64,000 bases of DNA, from NCBI GenBank assembly GCA_037783545.1, contig JBBELK010000627.1:124001-188000 (forward strand), in the 5' to 3' direction. How positions within the stretch are numbered: position 1 is the stretch's first letter; each line of letters starts with the position of its first letter. Both the position numbers and the translations under genes were made by a program. The notes beneath the pieces were generated by a model. The model did no database searches and was not told the origin of the DNA. It was given only the letters and a program-made list of their open reading frames with translations. Positions 56,101 through 63,240 of this stretch are shown piece after piece. This DNA is from Henricia sp. BOLD:AAB3569 (Eukaryota > Echinodermata > Asteroidea > Spinulosida > Echinasteridae).

Positions 56101-58150
56101 GCTTTATAATGTCCTTGGCTTGGGTGTATTTTTTTGGATCTATAGGCATATGATGTACATCATTAACATTTACTCAAGGGTGGTCGGGTTGGCGTACGGG
56201 TTCTTTCCTCGCCTTTCACCTCTGGGGTCCCGGGTTCGAATCCGGGGCGTGTATGTGGATTGGGTTTGCCTTCCCTACTTGACCGCGTGGGTTTTCCCCT
56301 GGGGCATTTCTCTGGGGGTTTTCCCTCCCACTTCTAAAACTGCAAATCCTTCTTCGTCATCTCAAGTTGATAATATAGTATAGTTAAAGCTAAAACCGTA
56401 TAGTTGATGGCATAAAGGGCCTTAGTTGCCGAAGATGCCATAAAATATACAACAACAACAACATTTACTCAAATGTACTCAAAACTTCACCAAAAATACT
56501 TTTTATACACTTGTACTGCTACATGCATGTATTCACTTTTTTTAAACCAACAAATTGGCCTCCAAGTGCTATGAAAATAAAAATTAACCTTCCATTGCTG
56601 ATTTTTGGTAATGGGGGGACATTTCAGAATCCTAAAGTAACTGAATGAAGCGAAAATGATTTACATGTATTATGTAAAATTGAAAATATAAGTTTTAAAA
56701 TATTTTCATTATATTGTGATATTTTCAGCCTTATTTTAAGTACCAGAATGCAAATTGTTTATATTCCAATTTTAAATCTGACCTTTAGCTTTCATTTGAC
56801 ACCAAATTTGTGTTGGTGGCATGCATGGAATTGAAATTGAGAGTTAAAGGCACAGTCTTGTGAGACGTAAATTCATTTCGTACCCAAAGGCCATTTCGCC
56901 CCAAAACCACTTCGTCCAAACACTACCTCGCCCAAATGCCACTTCGCCCCAAAACAACTTCTTGCACAGGCCGTGGTTCAGGGCGAAGTGGTTCAGGGCA
57001 AAGTGGTTCAGGGCGAAGTGGTTCAGGGCGAAGTGACTGTAAACCATTTTTTGACTGTTTTCTCAAAAGTTACACAAAGTACGGAGCTGATTTTTGCTCA
57101 GGTTAATTTGTAACGGTTTACCATCATGTATACTACCTTTGATATACAAAATTCATAAATACCTTAGACAGTTTACGTATCCCTATTGCAGTGTTGTCCA
57201 GAGATTTTGGAGTAACGGGTGAAAAAAATATGAGTAGTCAGTTGCGTACATAAGAGATTTAAAAGTAATTCTGGTACTATAGGGAATAAACAAGATTTAT
57301 TTTGTAAAATAAAAAAAGTAGCCGGCAGCAAATGACGGAGTAGCCTGTTAAATCGCCGGCAGCCAGTGCTTCTGGACAACACTGCTATTGGCTGAAAGCA
57401 CATCACACGGGGAGTTTTAAACAAGTGATAAATGCCCGCGCCCGTTCCCAGTGCGTATGGAACACGCACACTCACACACAAACTGCACGCAAATTGTGCT
57501 CTGTGTGCGTGCGGTACAACACGCTTGCATTATGCGCAACGTGCACGATCGAACAAAAACAACTCAACGCAGCTCATACGAACACGGTAGAAAGTGAATT
57601 CATGCAAAACATGGCAAAATGACCAGCTAATTTTGGTGAGTTTTACCAATTTACACAAAAAGGTATTTAAGAATGGGATTAAAAGTAGGTTTGGCCAGTT
57701 TTAAACAATCCATTTAAAACCGGCTAGGGGCCTGGACGCTGATAATGACCTGCGCCTTCGGCTTGGGCCATTATCGCCGTCCAGGCCCCTATCCGGTTTA
57801 AAACGTATGTTTAAGACTGGCCAAACCTACTTTTAATCCCCAATTATCACACGTCTGGCAATCTGCATTTTGACTTTTTCCCCATGATACACAGCAAAAG
57901 TAGTCTTTCTGTGTAAAAGTCTTGGTGGCACATGTATTGTGAATCTCCCATATTGCTTTCAACTTTGTCATGCAGTATTTTATTCATATTTTTCCCAATA
58001 GAAAGCATTTCAATTCAAACTTTTATTATTTATTTATTCCTCAATATTTTCCTTATTTTCCAGTTACTTGAGCAAGCTGAAGATCTGGACATCATCTGTG
58101 GAGTTTGTGCATCACATTTGAAACTGGGACACACCGAAAAGGCTGAAAAG
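41043..58150 (+). CDS. TTC37: Tetratricopeptide repeat protein 37 / SKI3 subunit, N-terminal 401 codons (10 exons), 3' end outside window
   Basis: TTC37 (SKIC3) is the large TPR scaffold of the cytoplasmic SKI complex, which feeds mRNA 3'-to-5' into the RNA exosome. Ten exons (41043-41132, 42115-42258, 43335-43502, 45146-45277, 45976-46059, 47017-47134, 48216-48356, 49485-49586, 51409-51545, 58064-58150) total 1203 bp = 401 codons in one open frame, all with AG/GT borders. The start [20 protein letters not shown] and the next TPRs ([29 protein letters not shown]) closely resemble vertebrate TTC37. The ATG has a strong context (AAGATGG). Vertebrate TTC37 has about 1,560 residues, so about a quarter of the protein is here. 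No further exon was recognised after 58150. Exons 1-3 are certain by homology; 4-10 rest on frame, splice sites and helical TPR-like composition. Confidence 0.93.
41405..41762. mobile_element. Element made of TTCGAAGAA-type palindromes
   Basis: CTTCATTCGATGAAG palindromes repeat at 25-bp spacing (41430-41530), and AATCTTCGTCGAACGAAGCG closes the right side. TTC37 intron 1. Confidence 0.6.
42115..42258 (+). CDS. TTC37: TTC37 exon 2
   Basis: 48 codons, acceptor CTTTTTTGTGAACAG, donor GTAAGG. Opens [19 protein letters not shown] and ends QLLAWQ; it carries a textbook TPR with the G/A-x-x-Y/F-x-x-x-x-x-x-x-A spacing. Confidence 0.96.
42655..43210 (+). repeat. Dispersed repeat A with central CGCCCC array
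   Basis: 42660-42835 carries ACATGATTGGAAAC and ATAAACTGCCTTGTAGAAAT; 42838-43055 is the array; 43056-43205 carries GACTGTTTTCTCAAAAGTTA and ACCAATCATGTATAC. Segment order differs from 5180-5870, implying rearrangement. TTC37 intron 2. Confidence 0.75.
42835..43055. repeat. CACTTCGCCCC inverted minisatellite, copy 2
   Basis: Starts with three exact TTCGCCCCAATTTAA units, then degenerate CACTTCGCCC units, the spacer CACAGGCCGTGGTT, then complementary GGGCGA units. Confidence 0.82.
43335..43502 (+). CDS. TTC37: TTC37 exon 3
   Basis: 56 codons, acceptor TATTTTTCAACAG, donor GTATAC. Begins [18 protein letters not shown], matching the vertebrate GLA-L-YEK segment after LLAWQ, and ends ELGNTEK. 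Confidence 0.93.
43613..44049. mobile_element. Palindromic family P, full copy
   Basis: Ends TGGGTCTGTCCACAGTAATG and complement; arms continue with TTTTCCTATTACG / CGTAATAGGAAAATTTG. TTC37 intron 3; the Tc1 relic follows directly. Confidence 0.82.
44139..44420 (-). pseudogene. Tc1/mariner transposase C-terminal relic
   Basis: Minus strand has [20 protein letters not shown], the block holding the third catalytic acid of Tc1-like DDE transposases, and ends with VAVIAAKG and then GGFFDEHQV-stop. One extra G before the block and a frame change near the end break the reading frame. It lies in TTC37 intron 3, just right of a palindromic element. Confidence 0.85.
45146..45277 (+). CDS. TTC37: TTC37 exon 4
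   Basis: 44 codons, acceptor TTTTTTGTTACTAAAG, donor GTAATA, phase 0 to 0. Reads [20 protein letters not shown] and ends SSDYAAL. Little sequence identity remains here, but frame and splice sites fit. Confidence 0.8.
45330..45757. mobile_element. Inverted-repeat element GGAGCGTGTTCAGATATTTC
   Basis: Left GGAGCGTGTTCAGATATTTC, right complement ending GTGGACACGCTCC. Further inward AAGGTGGA/ACCTTCC words pair. TTC37 intron 4. Confidence 0.68.
45976..46059 (+). CDS. TTC37: TTC37 exon 5
   Basis: 28 codons, acceptor GTTTTTCTGTAG, donor GTACAC. Reads [18 protein letters not shown] and ends YIKFLTK, the counterpart of the vertebrate stretch in which a run of LLFTAFE-type helix precedes H/Y-x-x-F-I-x-x-L. 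Confidence 0.83.
46405..46970. mobile_element. Tc1/mariner-type element with decayed transposase start
   Basis: TA target duplications (46403-46404, 46971-46972) flank terminal inverted repeats of about 30 bp built on ACGCAAAAGAAACTTACCAC. Inside, [18 protein letters not shown] (from 46684) and [10 protein letters not shown] recall the N-terminal helix-turn-helix of Tc1 transposases. A 26-bp direct duplication around GCGTGCCCTGGGCACGCTGC (46712-46762) and a stop separate them. Only 566 bp long, so non-autonomous. In TTC37 intron 5. Confidence 0.82.
47017..47134 (+). CDS. TTC37: TTC37 exon 6
   Basis: 39 codons + 1 base, acceptor TTTCTCTTGTGTAG, donor GTATGC. Reads [20 protein letters not shown], then [19 protein letters not shown], parallel to the human KKACEGMINIYP...PLEVI segment. 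A TA-flanked element starts 17 bp after the donor. Confidence 0.87.
47152..47568. mobile_element. Inverted-repeat element TATGGGTAATTCCC, copy 2
   Basis: Same ends and interior as the copy at 27453-27910, in the same orientation. It starts 17 bp inside TTC37 intron 6, next to the exon 6 donor. Confidence 0.78.
48216..48356 (+). CDS. TTC37: TTC37 exon 7
   Basis: 2 + 138 + 1 bases, acceptor TTTGTCTTGTGACAG, donor GTAATC. Contains [19 protein letters not shown] and [15 protein letters not shown]; the S-x-x-G/L-x-x-L-G pattern matches the vertebrate LVEMDSKSGPGLIGLG region. Confidence 0.88.
48535..48665 (+). repeat. Dispersed repeat B, copy 2
   Basis: GTGGTGCACACCATTGCCTA ... GTCTGGTTGCTTCATGCCAT ... 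CAGTGGATACT. TTC37 intron 7. Confidence 0.65.
49485..49586 (+). CDS. TTC37: TTC37 exon 8
   Basis: 2 + 99 + 1 bases, acceptor TTTTCTTCCAG, donor GTAAAA. Reads [20 protein letters not shown], then [14 protein letters not shown], aligned with human [22 protein letters not shown]. The exon ends in an A7 run next to the donor. Confidence 0.88.
50129..50572. mobile_element. Inverted-repeat element AATGCATAGTTCCGA
   Basis: AATGCATAGTTCCGA at left, TCGGAACTATGCATT at right; interior non-coding. TTC37 intron 8. Confidence 0.7.
50633..51316. mobile_element. Inverted-repeat element GGGGCGGTATTCACAAAA
   Basis: Ends GGGGCGGTATTCACAAAAC and GTTTTGTGAATACCGCCCC. Both subterminal zones are arrays of GACTTAAGT / GCCCCGCTTA words. 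TTC37 intron 8. Confidence 0.82.
51409..51545 (+). CDS. TTC37: TTC37 exon 9
   Basis: 2 + 135 bases, acceptor TTTTTTCCTTAAAG, donor GTATGT, ends phase 0. Reads [20 protein letters not shown], then [12 protein letters not shown]; the L-x-L-K/Q-A-E/D-A-L pattern matches the vertebrate LHLKAEALIKL helix. Confidence 0.9.
51962..52835. repeat. Dispersed repeat C, copy 2, split by a TA-flanked element
   Basis: Left 51962-52254 and right 52744-52835 (GTCGTTAAAATAAAGTAAAT ... AGAACCACGGACTG) together match 14185-14650. Confidence 0.78.
52255..52743. mobile_element. TA-flanked inverted-repeat element (CACTCCTC ends)
   Basis: Terminal repeats CACTCCTCAAAATAAAATAA / TTATTTTGAGGAGTG with TA duplications at 52253-52254 and 52744-52745. 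It is inserted in a repeat whose undisturbed version (AATACAAAGTATGATATTTT) is at 14560-14580. No coding capacity; TTC37 intron 9. Confidence 0.82.
52920..53300 (-). repeat. Dispersed repeat A, antisense 5' part with short CGCCCC array
   Basis: Antisense match to 5180-5660; the array (53100-53175) is shortened to about three units. TTC37 intron 9. Confidence 0.75.
53505..53830 (+). repeat. Dispersed repeat A, 3' part
   Basis: ATAAAACTGCCCTGTAGAAA ... CGTCAGTTGCAAATTTCTCA ... TTGTCAACTCGTAAAA. Carries the GGGGCGTTATTTCCACTCGT insert also seen near 6190. Confidence 0.7.
53850..54830. repeat. AT-rich array of TAATTCGTAATTACGAATTA palindromes
   Basis: Clusters at 53870-53960, 54465-54600 and 54715-54830 consist of TTCGTAATTA / TAATTACGAA words in both orientations. 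The right cluster ends at the stop codon of the antisense sulfotransferase gene. Confidence 0.72.
54040..54160. mobile_element. Small inverted-repeat element with perfect internal hairpin
   Basis: Ends ACTCTTTTACTACGG and CCGTAGTGAAAGAGT. Inside, an 11-bp stem GGCGAGCCGCT-CAA-AGCGGCTCGCC occupies 54056-54080. Confidence 0.72.
54832..55758 (-). CDS. Sulfotransferase-like P-loop protein, intronless, nested in TTC37 intron 9
   Basis: 308 codons from the ATG at 55758, which sits in a near-ideal context (ACCATGG). The frame stays open to an ATG at 55890, but that start is weaker and the extra 44 residues look random. Residues 5-24 read [28 protein letters not shown] matches the 5'-phosphosulfate-binding loop of PAPS-dependent sulfotransferases. 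E35 (IFDELY) could be the catalytic base. [17 protein letters not shown] at 119-135 gives the R...S pair (R126, S134) that usually binds the 3'-phosphate of PAPS. There is no signal peptide or transmembrane segment, so it is probably cytosolic; the acceptor substrate is unknown. The sequence resembles the sulfotransferase module found in proteins labelled branched-chain-aminotransferase-like, but no aminotransferase part is present. Its 3' end abuts an AT-rich palindromic repeat. A single uninterrupted exon suits a retrogene, though no poly-A tract is visible. Confidence 0.85.
   Translation of the reverse strand: MDGSVRVIIWATPRTCSTALLKCLCGIPNAKIFDELYSSAFLLGPDRLDPTPTGDQPTTGVDLEGPPADREGYTFPSSICTYDWIQKTLEGDYPGKRAIISKEIVYCLNYRYDSLPQGYRHVFLIRHPSKVFPSWKKLTHEVMGANPVFKVKMPFIEEFEFDQQPPQIFPPGMSYKEGYDLYEHVKEKRLDTDPVVIDADDLVRNPAAILSALCNKLNLPYDDSLLSWEKGTDIVETWTINAAFKMFVLHAQSYQNFRNCTSFKRQESDIRHAETGQVNKKVTADITRCVYFSMPFYQKMYDQRLQGM
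56178..56459 (+). mobile_element. tRNA-derived SINE (family 1), intact copy
   Basis: Same head, body and AAC tail as 38903-39163. The 13-bp target duplication AACATTTACTCAA lies at 56165-56177 and 56460-56472. TTC37 intron 9, just upstream of the antisense sulfotransferase gene. Confidence 0.9.
56860..57140 (+). repeat. Dispersed repeat A part with CGCCCC array, copy 4
   Basis: Left units CCACTTCGCCCCAAAA, spacer CACAGGCCGTGGTT, then four consecutive GGGCGAAGTGGTTCA units before GACTGTTTTCTCAAAAGTTA. Confidence 0.78.
57425..57840. repeat. Relative of 17818-18416 interior, with added hairpin
   Basis: Inverted match to 18000-18200. 57710-57805 is an extra hairpin: CCGGCTAGGGGCCTGGACG ... CGTCCAGGCCCCTATCCGG. 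TTC37 intron 9. Confidence 0.65.
58064..58150 (+). CDS. TTC37: TTC37 exon 10 (last recognised)
   Basis: 29 codons, acceptor CCTTATTTTCCAG, donor GTACAC, phase 0 to 0. Reads [20 protein letters not shown], then LGHTEKAEK, a TPR half. It follows the 6.5-kb intron that holds the antisense sulfotransferase gene. Confidence 0.85.
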
Positions 58151-58784
58151 GTACACTTTTCTTAACCATTGTTTTTAATAAGCTATATTTCTGGCCAACT
58201 AATTTTTGATCAGGGAGAGGAAACCACCCTTTCACAGTAGGCCTACACGTACAGGGTGGATACAAAAAAAACGAAACCGAGATATTATTGCTAATTGTGA
58301 CTAAAGTAGGGCACATATGAATCAAAGGAAGATATCCTCTGTTTGGGTGGAATCTCCTCTTTAAAATGACACCCTGGTCATTTCATTGTGTTTCCCATTG
58401 ACTAAGCAGTGACCAGTGTTATGCAAGGGTCTAGTTATGGATTTGCGCTACTTTCTTGAATGCATGGCATAGCCTGTTTGGACGACCATTGGTATCTGTT
58501 GATAACCCAGGACGCCTCAGAAAGTAACATGCCGATAAAAATGTTGTTTAATTTACCCAGTGAATTCAAAAGCTTAAGCCTACATGTACCTCCCTTGTTT
58601 GTAGGGGCTCACGACTTAATTTCAATAGGGTGACCTGCACGTCACTGGCTGATTTCGCTACCAACTTTGGTAGCGATTATAGAGAAAAACATAAGAATTG
58701 CCTCACAGTTCGAAAAAGGCCAAGTGAATGAGACACTCTACATGTGTAGACTCTACTCAAGTCACCAAATCCATGCCAACCCAA

Positions 58785-58840
58785 ATAATAATGACCTCTA
58801 TAGTGAAGGATCTGGGTTCGAATCCCAGTCGGGGCATTGC
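58785..58840 (+). other. tRNA 3'-half-like segment
   Basis: GGATCTGGGTTCGAATCCCA, then GTCGGGGCA, forms a perfect T arm, but no matching D arm or 5' acceptor strand precedes it. Probably a SINE or tRNA pseudogene remnant. Confidence 0.5.
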
Positions 58841-59196
58841 AATTTTCTCGTGTTTCTAAATTCATCTCTAATTGTCAATCCCATCATATACCCCATTGTA
58901 TTTAAATAAAATAATTAGAGATCTGCTCGGACGGTGGCCTGAACAAAAATACACCGTACTGTAAAATGTTTGTAAGTAACGTATGGACATGTAAAGCTAA
59001 CTTTTAAGCAGAACCACCATCCGAGCCTCCTGCTGTCCCCAGCCACAAATGCCAAGTGCCTCCACGAACGCCCAAAGATAACCACTTGTATAGCTATGGC
59101 TCAATAGACGAAGGAATGTCCTGGGTCCAATTTCATGGAACCTGTTACTGCAGAATTCTGTGCCTACGGGCACTGTAACCATGGTAACTGTAAAGA

Positions 59197-59386
59197 GCAG
59201 GGCTTGAAATTAACGGAGGCCACGGAGGCCATTGCCTCTGTTGCCCCTGCTCTTGGCCTAGGTGCCCTTTTGCAATCCTCCCATAGACTTTTTCATTTTC
59301 CAATGGAAGTGCCCTTTTTGAACTCCAGAAGATGACTAAAAAACAGAAATGGTAGTGCCCTTTCAATGACGGATTTCAAGCCCTGA
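59197..59386. mobile_element. Inverted-repeat element AGGGCTTGAAATT
   Basis: AGGGCTTGAAATTAACGG at left, GACGGATTTCAAGCCCTG at right, 190 bp. TTC37 intron 10. Confidence 0.65.
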
Positions 59387-59534
59387 AAGAGCTATTTCAT
59401 GGAATCCGTAACAAAAAATTCTGTGCTTATAGGGTTAGCGCAGAATTTCTTCGCTTAAACCCAAATTTTTATGTTAGGAGAAAACAAAATGGTGGTTATT
59501 TACGTCGCAAAAATCGTTTTCAATCGCGAAATAG

Positions 59535-60045
59535 TCCATATTTGCTCTTGTCACATCAAGAATTGATTTCTGCAATGCTGTAATGGCTGGTTTACCAGAC
59601 GTCTCCATCAATAGGTTGCAGAGAGCACTGAACAATGCAGCACGTGTTCTTGGACGGGTCAAGAAACAAGACCACATAACACCTATGCTAAAATCACTCC
59701 ACTGGCTGCCAATCAGGAAAATAATTGAATTTAAGATACTCACACTTGTCTGCAAAGCCCTTCATAACCATGCCCCGGATTACATCAAGGACTTGCTGCA
59801 AACTAAGGACACTATTTACTCTCTCCGTTCATCCTCATCACCGCATCTAGTCGTTCCTAGGTCCAGGACAGTACACTATGGTGACAGAGCCTTCGCACAT
59901 ATGGTACCGACTCTTTGGAACAAATTGCCAAACTCTACCAGAACTCCCCGTCTTTGGCAATTTTTAAAAGGGACCTGAAGACATTATTATTTAAGCAAGC
60001 ATATTCTAACGAGTGGTTTCCCTATTTGTGTTTCCTTCCAGCGCC
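59535..60045 (+). pseudogene. CR1/L2-like non-LTR retrotransposon, reverse-transcriptase C-terminal fragment
   Basis: A frame reading FALVTSRIDFCNAVMAGLPD, then INRLQRALNNAARV, HITPMLKSLHWLP, FKILTLVCKALH, VPRSRTVHYGDRAFAH and LWNKLPNS carries the typical end of CR1/L2/Rex-type polyproteins. One frameshift near 59950 separates it from the last residues, IFKRDLKTLLFKQAY. It is 5'-truncated, as is usual for this class, and lies in TTC37 intron 10 in the sense direction. Confidence 0.88.
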
Positions 60046-60137
60046 ATGAGTAATTATTTCTCTATTTTATCCAATAGGGTGACACTTTTTGCGTAGAAAG
60101 TTATGTTAGGGCGACAATTTGGTGTAGCCCCAATATT

Positions 60138-60230
60138 TTGGAGGTTAAAAACCATTTTTTTAAAGGTCAAAAACCATTTTTATTAGGTCAAGAACCATTT
60201 CTCTTAGGTCTAGAACCATTTTTGGAAGCT
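60138..60230. repeat. ~19-bp tandem repeat
   Basis: Four units of AGGTCAAAAACCATTTTT type with drift. Confidence 0.8.
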
Positions 60231-60407
60231 TTGGGTAGAGAAATTTGGTGTCGGCAGCGTTCGCCCTTAACTTTTTTCCCAACTGGCCTACAGGGCCAAT
60301 TGTATAAAATCTTCACTGGCCCGTCCGCATTTCAAGTGGCCCGGTTTAATACCGTTAAAATTAATGTTTGGAAAAACCACATTTGAGTGAATAAATTAGG
60401 AAAACTG

Positions 60408-60861
60408 ATAAGGTTCTCCTCATTAAAAGTTTGAAAATGTGTGGTACATTTTAGAGCTTTCTGGTGAATTTTAGAGCTATTCTCGAGTCTTGAAAGGCTC
60501 TTTTGTTATAAATTCTCAAGGATGCATGTTTTTGTGCACATTAACCCCTTGGAGACAGGAAACTGCATTTGCAGTTCCAAGTGTGAGTGTACATCTTGGG
60601 GGCGGTTATAAAGAATTATAGACCAGGGCAGAGCTGGTCTTTTTCAACCTGTTGGCTTGGGGTCAAGTCAGTTTTTGGTTTTTGACATGTGACTTGACCC
60701 TGGAGAAAATGACTTGTGACTGGACTTGGGAAATAAGATTGATTTACGACTTGAAATAAAAACTAATTATCAAGTCTCCAGCCCCAGAGACATACTGCAT
60801 TTACCAAAACTGGAAGTGCAGTCTCTCACTCCAGGGGAATAAATTGGAACCGTCCGTGGGA
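60408..60861 (+). repeat. 454-bp direct repeat, copy 1
   Basis: From ATAAGGTTCTCCTCATTA to ACCGTCCGTGGGA. Copy 2 at 62788-63240 differs at about five positions. No TG..CA ends. Confidence 0.93.
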
Positions 60862-61159
60862 TAATTTTCACCTTTTAACTACATGTATACTTTGAACAAG
60901 GTGAAGCACAATGAGCAGTGAGAACGACCTCACCCTAAAAAGAAACAGTTATACCATCATCAGATTGCTACACAAAGTCAAGAGTAAATTTTGCTGAGCT
61001 CTGCCATCAAATACCGCTATATTTCTTTCCAAAGCAAAGACAATCTCTTTGCCCTCTAATACACAGTACAGATCTATAATTTCTATCAAAATATAAATTT
61101 AAAACTCTTCTATGACCCCCTAAACATTATAACCATTCCGAACATTTTGAGCAACCCAG

Positions 61160-61884
61160 AAAATACAACTATGTCAGAAGTACATTTCTGATAAGAAGTG
61201 GGTGTGGTTATTTTCCGGTACTTCTCCCCGGACAGCAAATTTGGCACACATCCCACATTGTTTCTCAGGGTTAAATTAGCTTACATCAGTTAAGTTCAGT
61301 AGTATATCTATGATGGATATAGCATTTCTGATAAGAAGGGGCGTGGTCATTTTCGGGTGCTTCACCTGGATAGCGAATTTGGCACAAATCCCAAGTTGTT
61401 CCTTGGGGTCAAATTATATTGAATCAGTCGAGTTCAGTAGATACAGCGATGTCGAAAGTAGCACTTTAAATGTTGGGCGTAGACATTTTAAAAAGGGCGT
61501 GGTCATTTTCCGGAACTTCTCCCTAGGTGGCGATATTGACACACATCCCAAGTTATTCCTCGGGGTCAAATTAGCTTATCAGTTGAGTTCAGTAGTTTAG
61601 CTATGTCGGAAATAGCACTTCTGATAAGGCGGGGCGTGGTCATTTAAAAGGGTGTGGTCATTTCTGTGTACTTTTCCATCGATAGTAAATTTGGCACAAA
61701 TCCCAAGTTGTTCCTCCGGGTCAAATTAGCTTATATCAGTCAAGTTCAGTAGATACATGTATAGATATGTCAGAGGTAGCACTTCTGATAAAGGTCGTGG
61801 TCATTTAAAAGGGCGTGGTCAGTTTTGGGTACTTCTCCCCAGGTAGAGATTTTGGGACACATCCCAAGTTGTTCCTCGGGGTCA
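61160..61884 (+). repeat. Satellite array, ~140-164-bp unit, left block
   Basis: Five units sharing GCACTTCTGATAAG, GGGCGTGGTCATTTTC, TTTGGCACACATCCCAAGTT, GTTCCTCGGGGTCAAATTAG and TCAGTTGAGTTCAGTAG. Confidence 0.9.
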
Positions 61885-62552
61885 TATTATACAAATATTG
61901 ACTGCAATGAGGGGCATGGTTAAGATTATGGGCCCAAGGTGATCTCGAAGCTATGACTATGCCCCGAGGCGGAAGCCGAGGGGCATAGTCATGGCTTCGA
62001 GATCACCGAGGGCCTAAAATCTTAACCATGACCCGAATAAACAGCAGTCAATATTTGTTTTATATACCGAATGTGTAGATTTTTTTCATCTGGTTGGTTA
62101 AAAGTAACGAGACATCATACAGTCATGACAGTGGTCCTTCGCGTTTCGATTTCGGAAGCTGGTCTACGGCGGAAAAGTTGTATATTTACAGCAAACATTG
62201 TAGCATAATCACCTGGCACTTTAGTAGCACATTTCACCTGACACAGTTTTCACTGTAGGCCACTTCTCTTACTTTCTACTTCATCATCTACGACAGACGA
62301 CAAAATGACGTCGAGATTCCGCCATTACCGTCCTGATGAATGTTTACGTGAAGCGCACAGCTGCATAGTTGGTGCACAGCTATAGCTATGCTAACACATG
62401 TAATGCGCGCGTCCGGAACCCGCTAAATGACTATGCCCGGGGCATGGCAAAGACTATTGCCCGGTGGGCATATACGCGCCGGGTCTAGCCGATTCAATGC
62501 CCCCACTTTTAACCAATCGGATGACTGGAATCTACGCATGAGGTATATAATA
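61885..62552. mobile_element. Foldback family Q, copy 3, inserted in satellite
   Basis: Core CATAGTCATGGCTTCGAGAT and complement; edge phrases CATCTGGTTGGTTAAAAGT and ACTTTTAACCAATCGGATGA are inverted. It interrupts the ~150-bp satellite array. Confidence 0.78.
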
Positions 62553-62735
62553 GCTAATATCGGTTGAATTCAGTAGATACAACTATGTCGAAAGCAGCAC
62601 TTCTGATGAAGAAAGGGGCGTGACCATCTTAAAAAGGGCGTGGTCATTTTCGGGTATTTCGCCCCGGATAGCGAATTTGGCACACATCCCACGTTGTTCC
62701 TTGGGGTCAAATTAGCCTAGATCAGTTGAGAAATC
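62553..62735 (+). repeat. Satellite array, right block
   Basis: One further unit plus a partial one of the same satellite, resuming after the foldback insertion. Confidence 0.88.
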
Positions 62736-62787
62736 CTCTCCTAAATGAAGTGCATACAAAACTGTCACAGGTCCTAGACTAGTAGTC

Positions 62788-63240
62788 ATAAGGTTCTCCT
62801 CATTAAAAGTTTGAAAATGTGTGGTACATTTTAGAGCTTTCTGGTGAATTTTAGAGCTATTCTCGAGTCTTGAAAGGCTCTTTTGTTATAAATTCTCAAG
62901 GATGCATGTTTTTGTGCACATTAACCCCTTGGAGACAGGAAACTGCATTTGCAGTTCTAAGTGTGAGTGTACATCTTGGGGGCGGTTATAAAGAATTATA
63001 GACCAGGGCAGAGCTGGTCTTTTTCAACCTGTTGGCTTGGGGTCAAGTCAGTTTTTGGTTTTTGACATGTGACTTGACCCTGGAGAAAATGACTTGTGAC
63101 TGGACTTGGAAAATAAGATTGATTTACGACTTGAAATAAAAACTAGTTATCAAGTCTCCAGCCCCAGAGACATACTGCATAACCAAAACTGGAAGTGCAG
63201 TCTCTCACTCCAGGGGAATAAATTGGAACCGTCCGTGGGA
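62788..63240 (+). repeat. 454-bp direct repeat, copy 2
   Basis: Same orientation as 60408-60861, about 1.9 kb apart, enclosing the satellite array and a foldback element. Confidence 0.93.

Noticed and set aside
60408-63240. LTR retrotransposon with 454-bp LTRs
   Set aside because: No TG..CA ends, no primer-binding or polypurine site, no gag/pol; the interior is satellite plus foldback.
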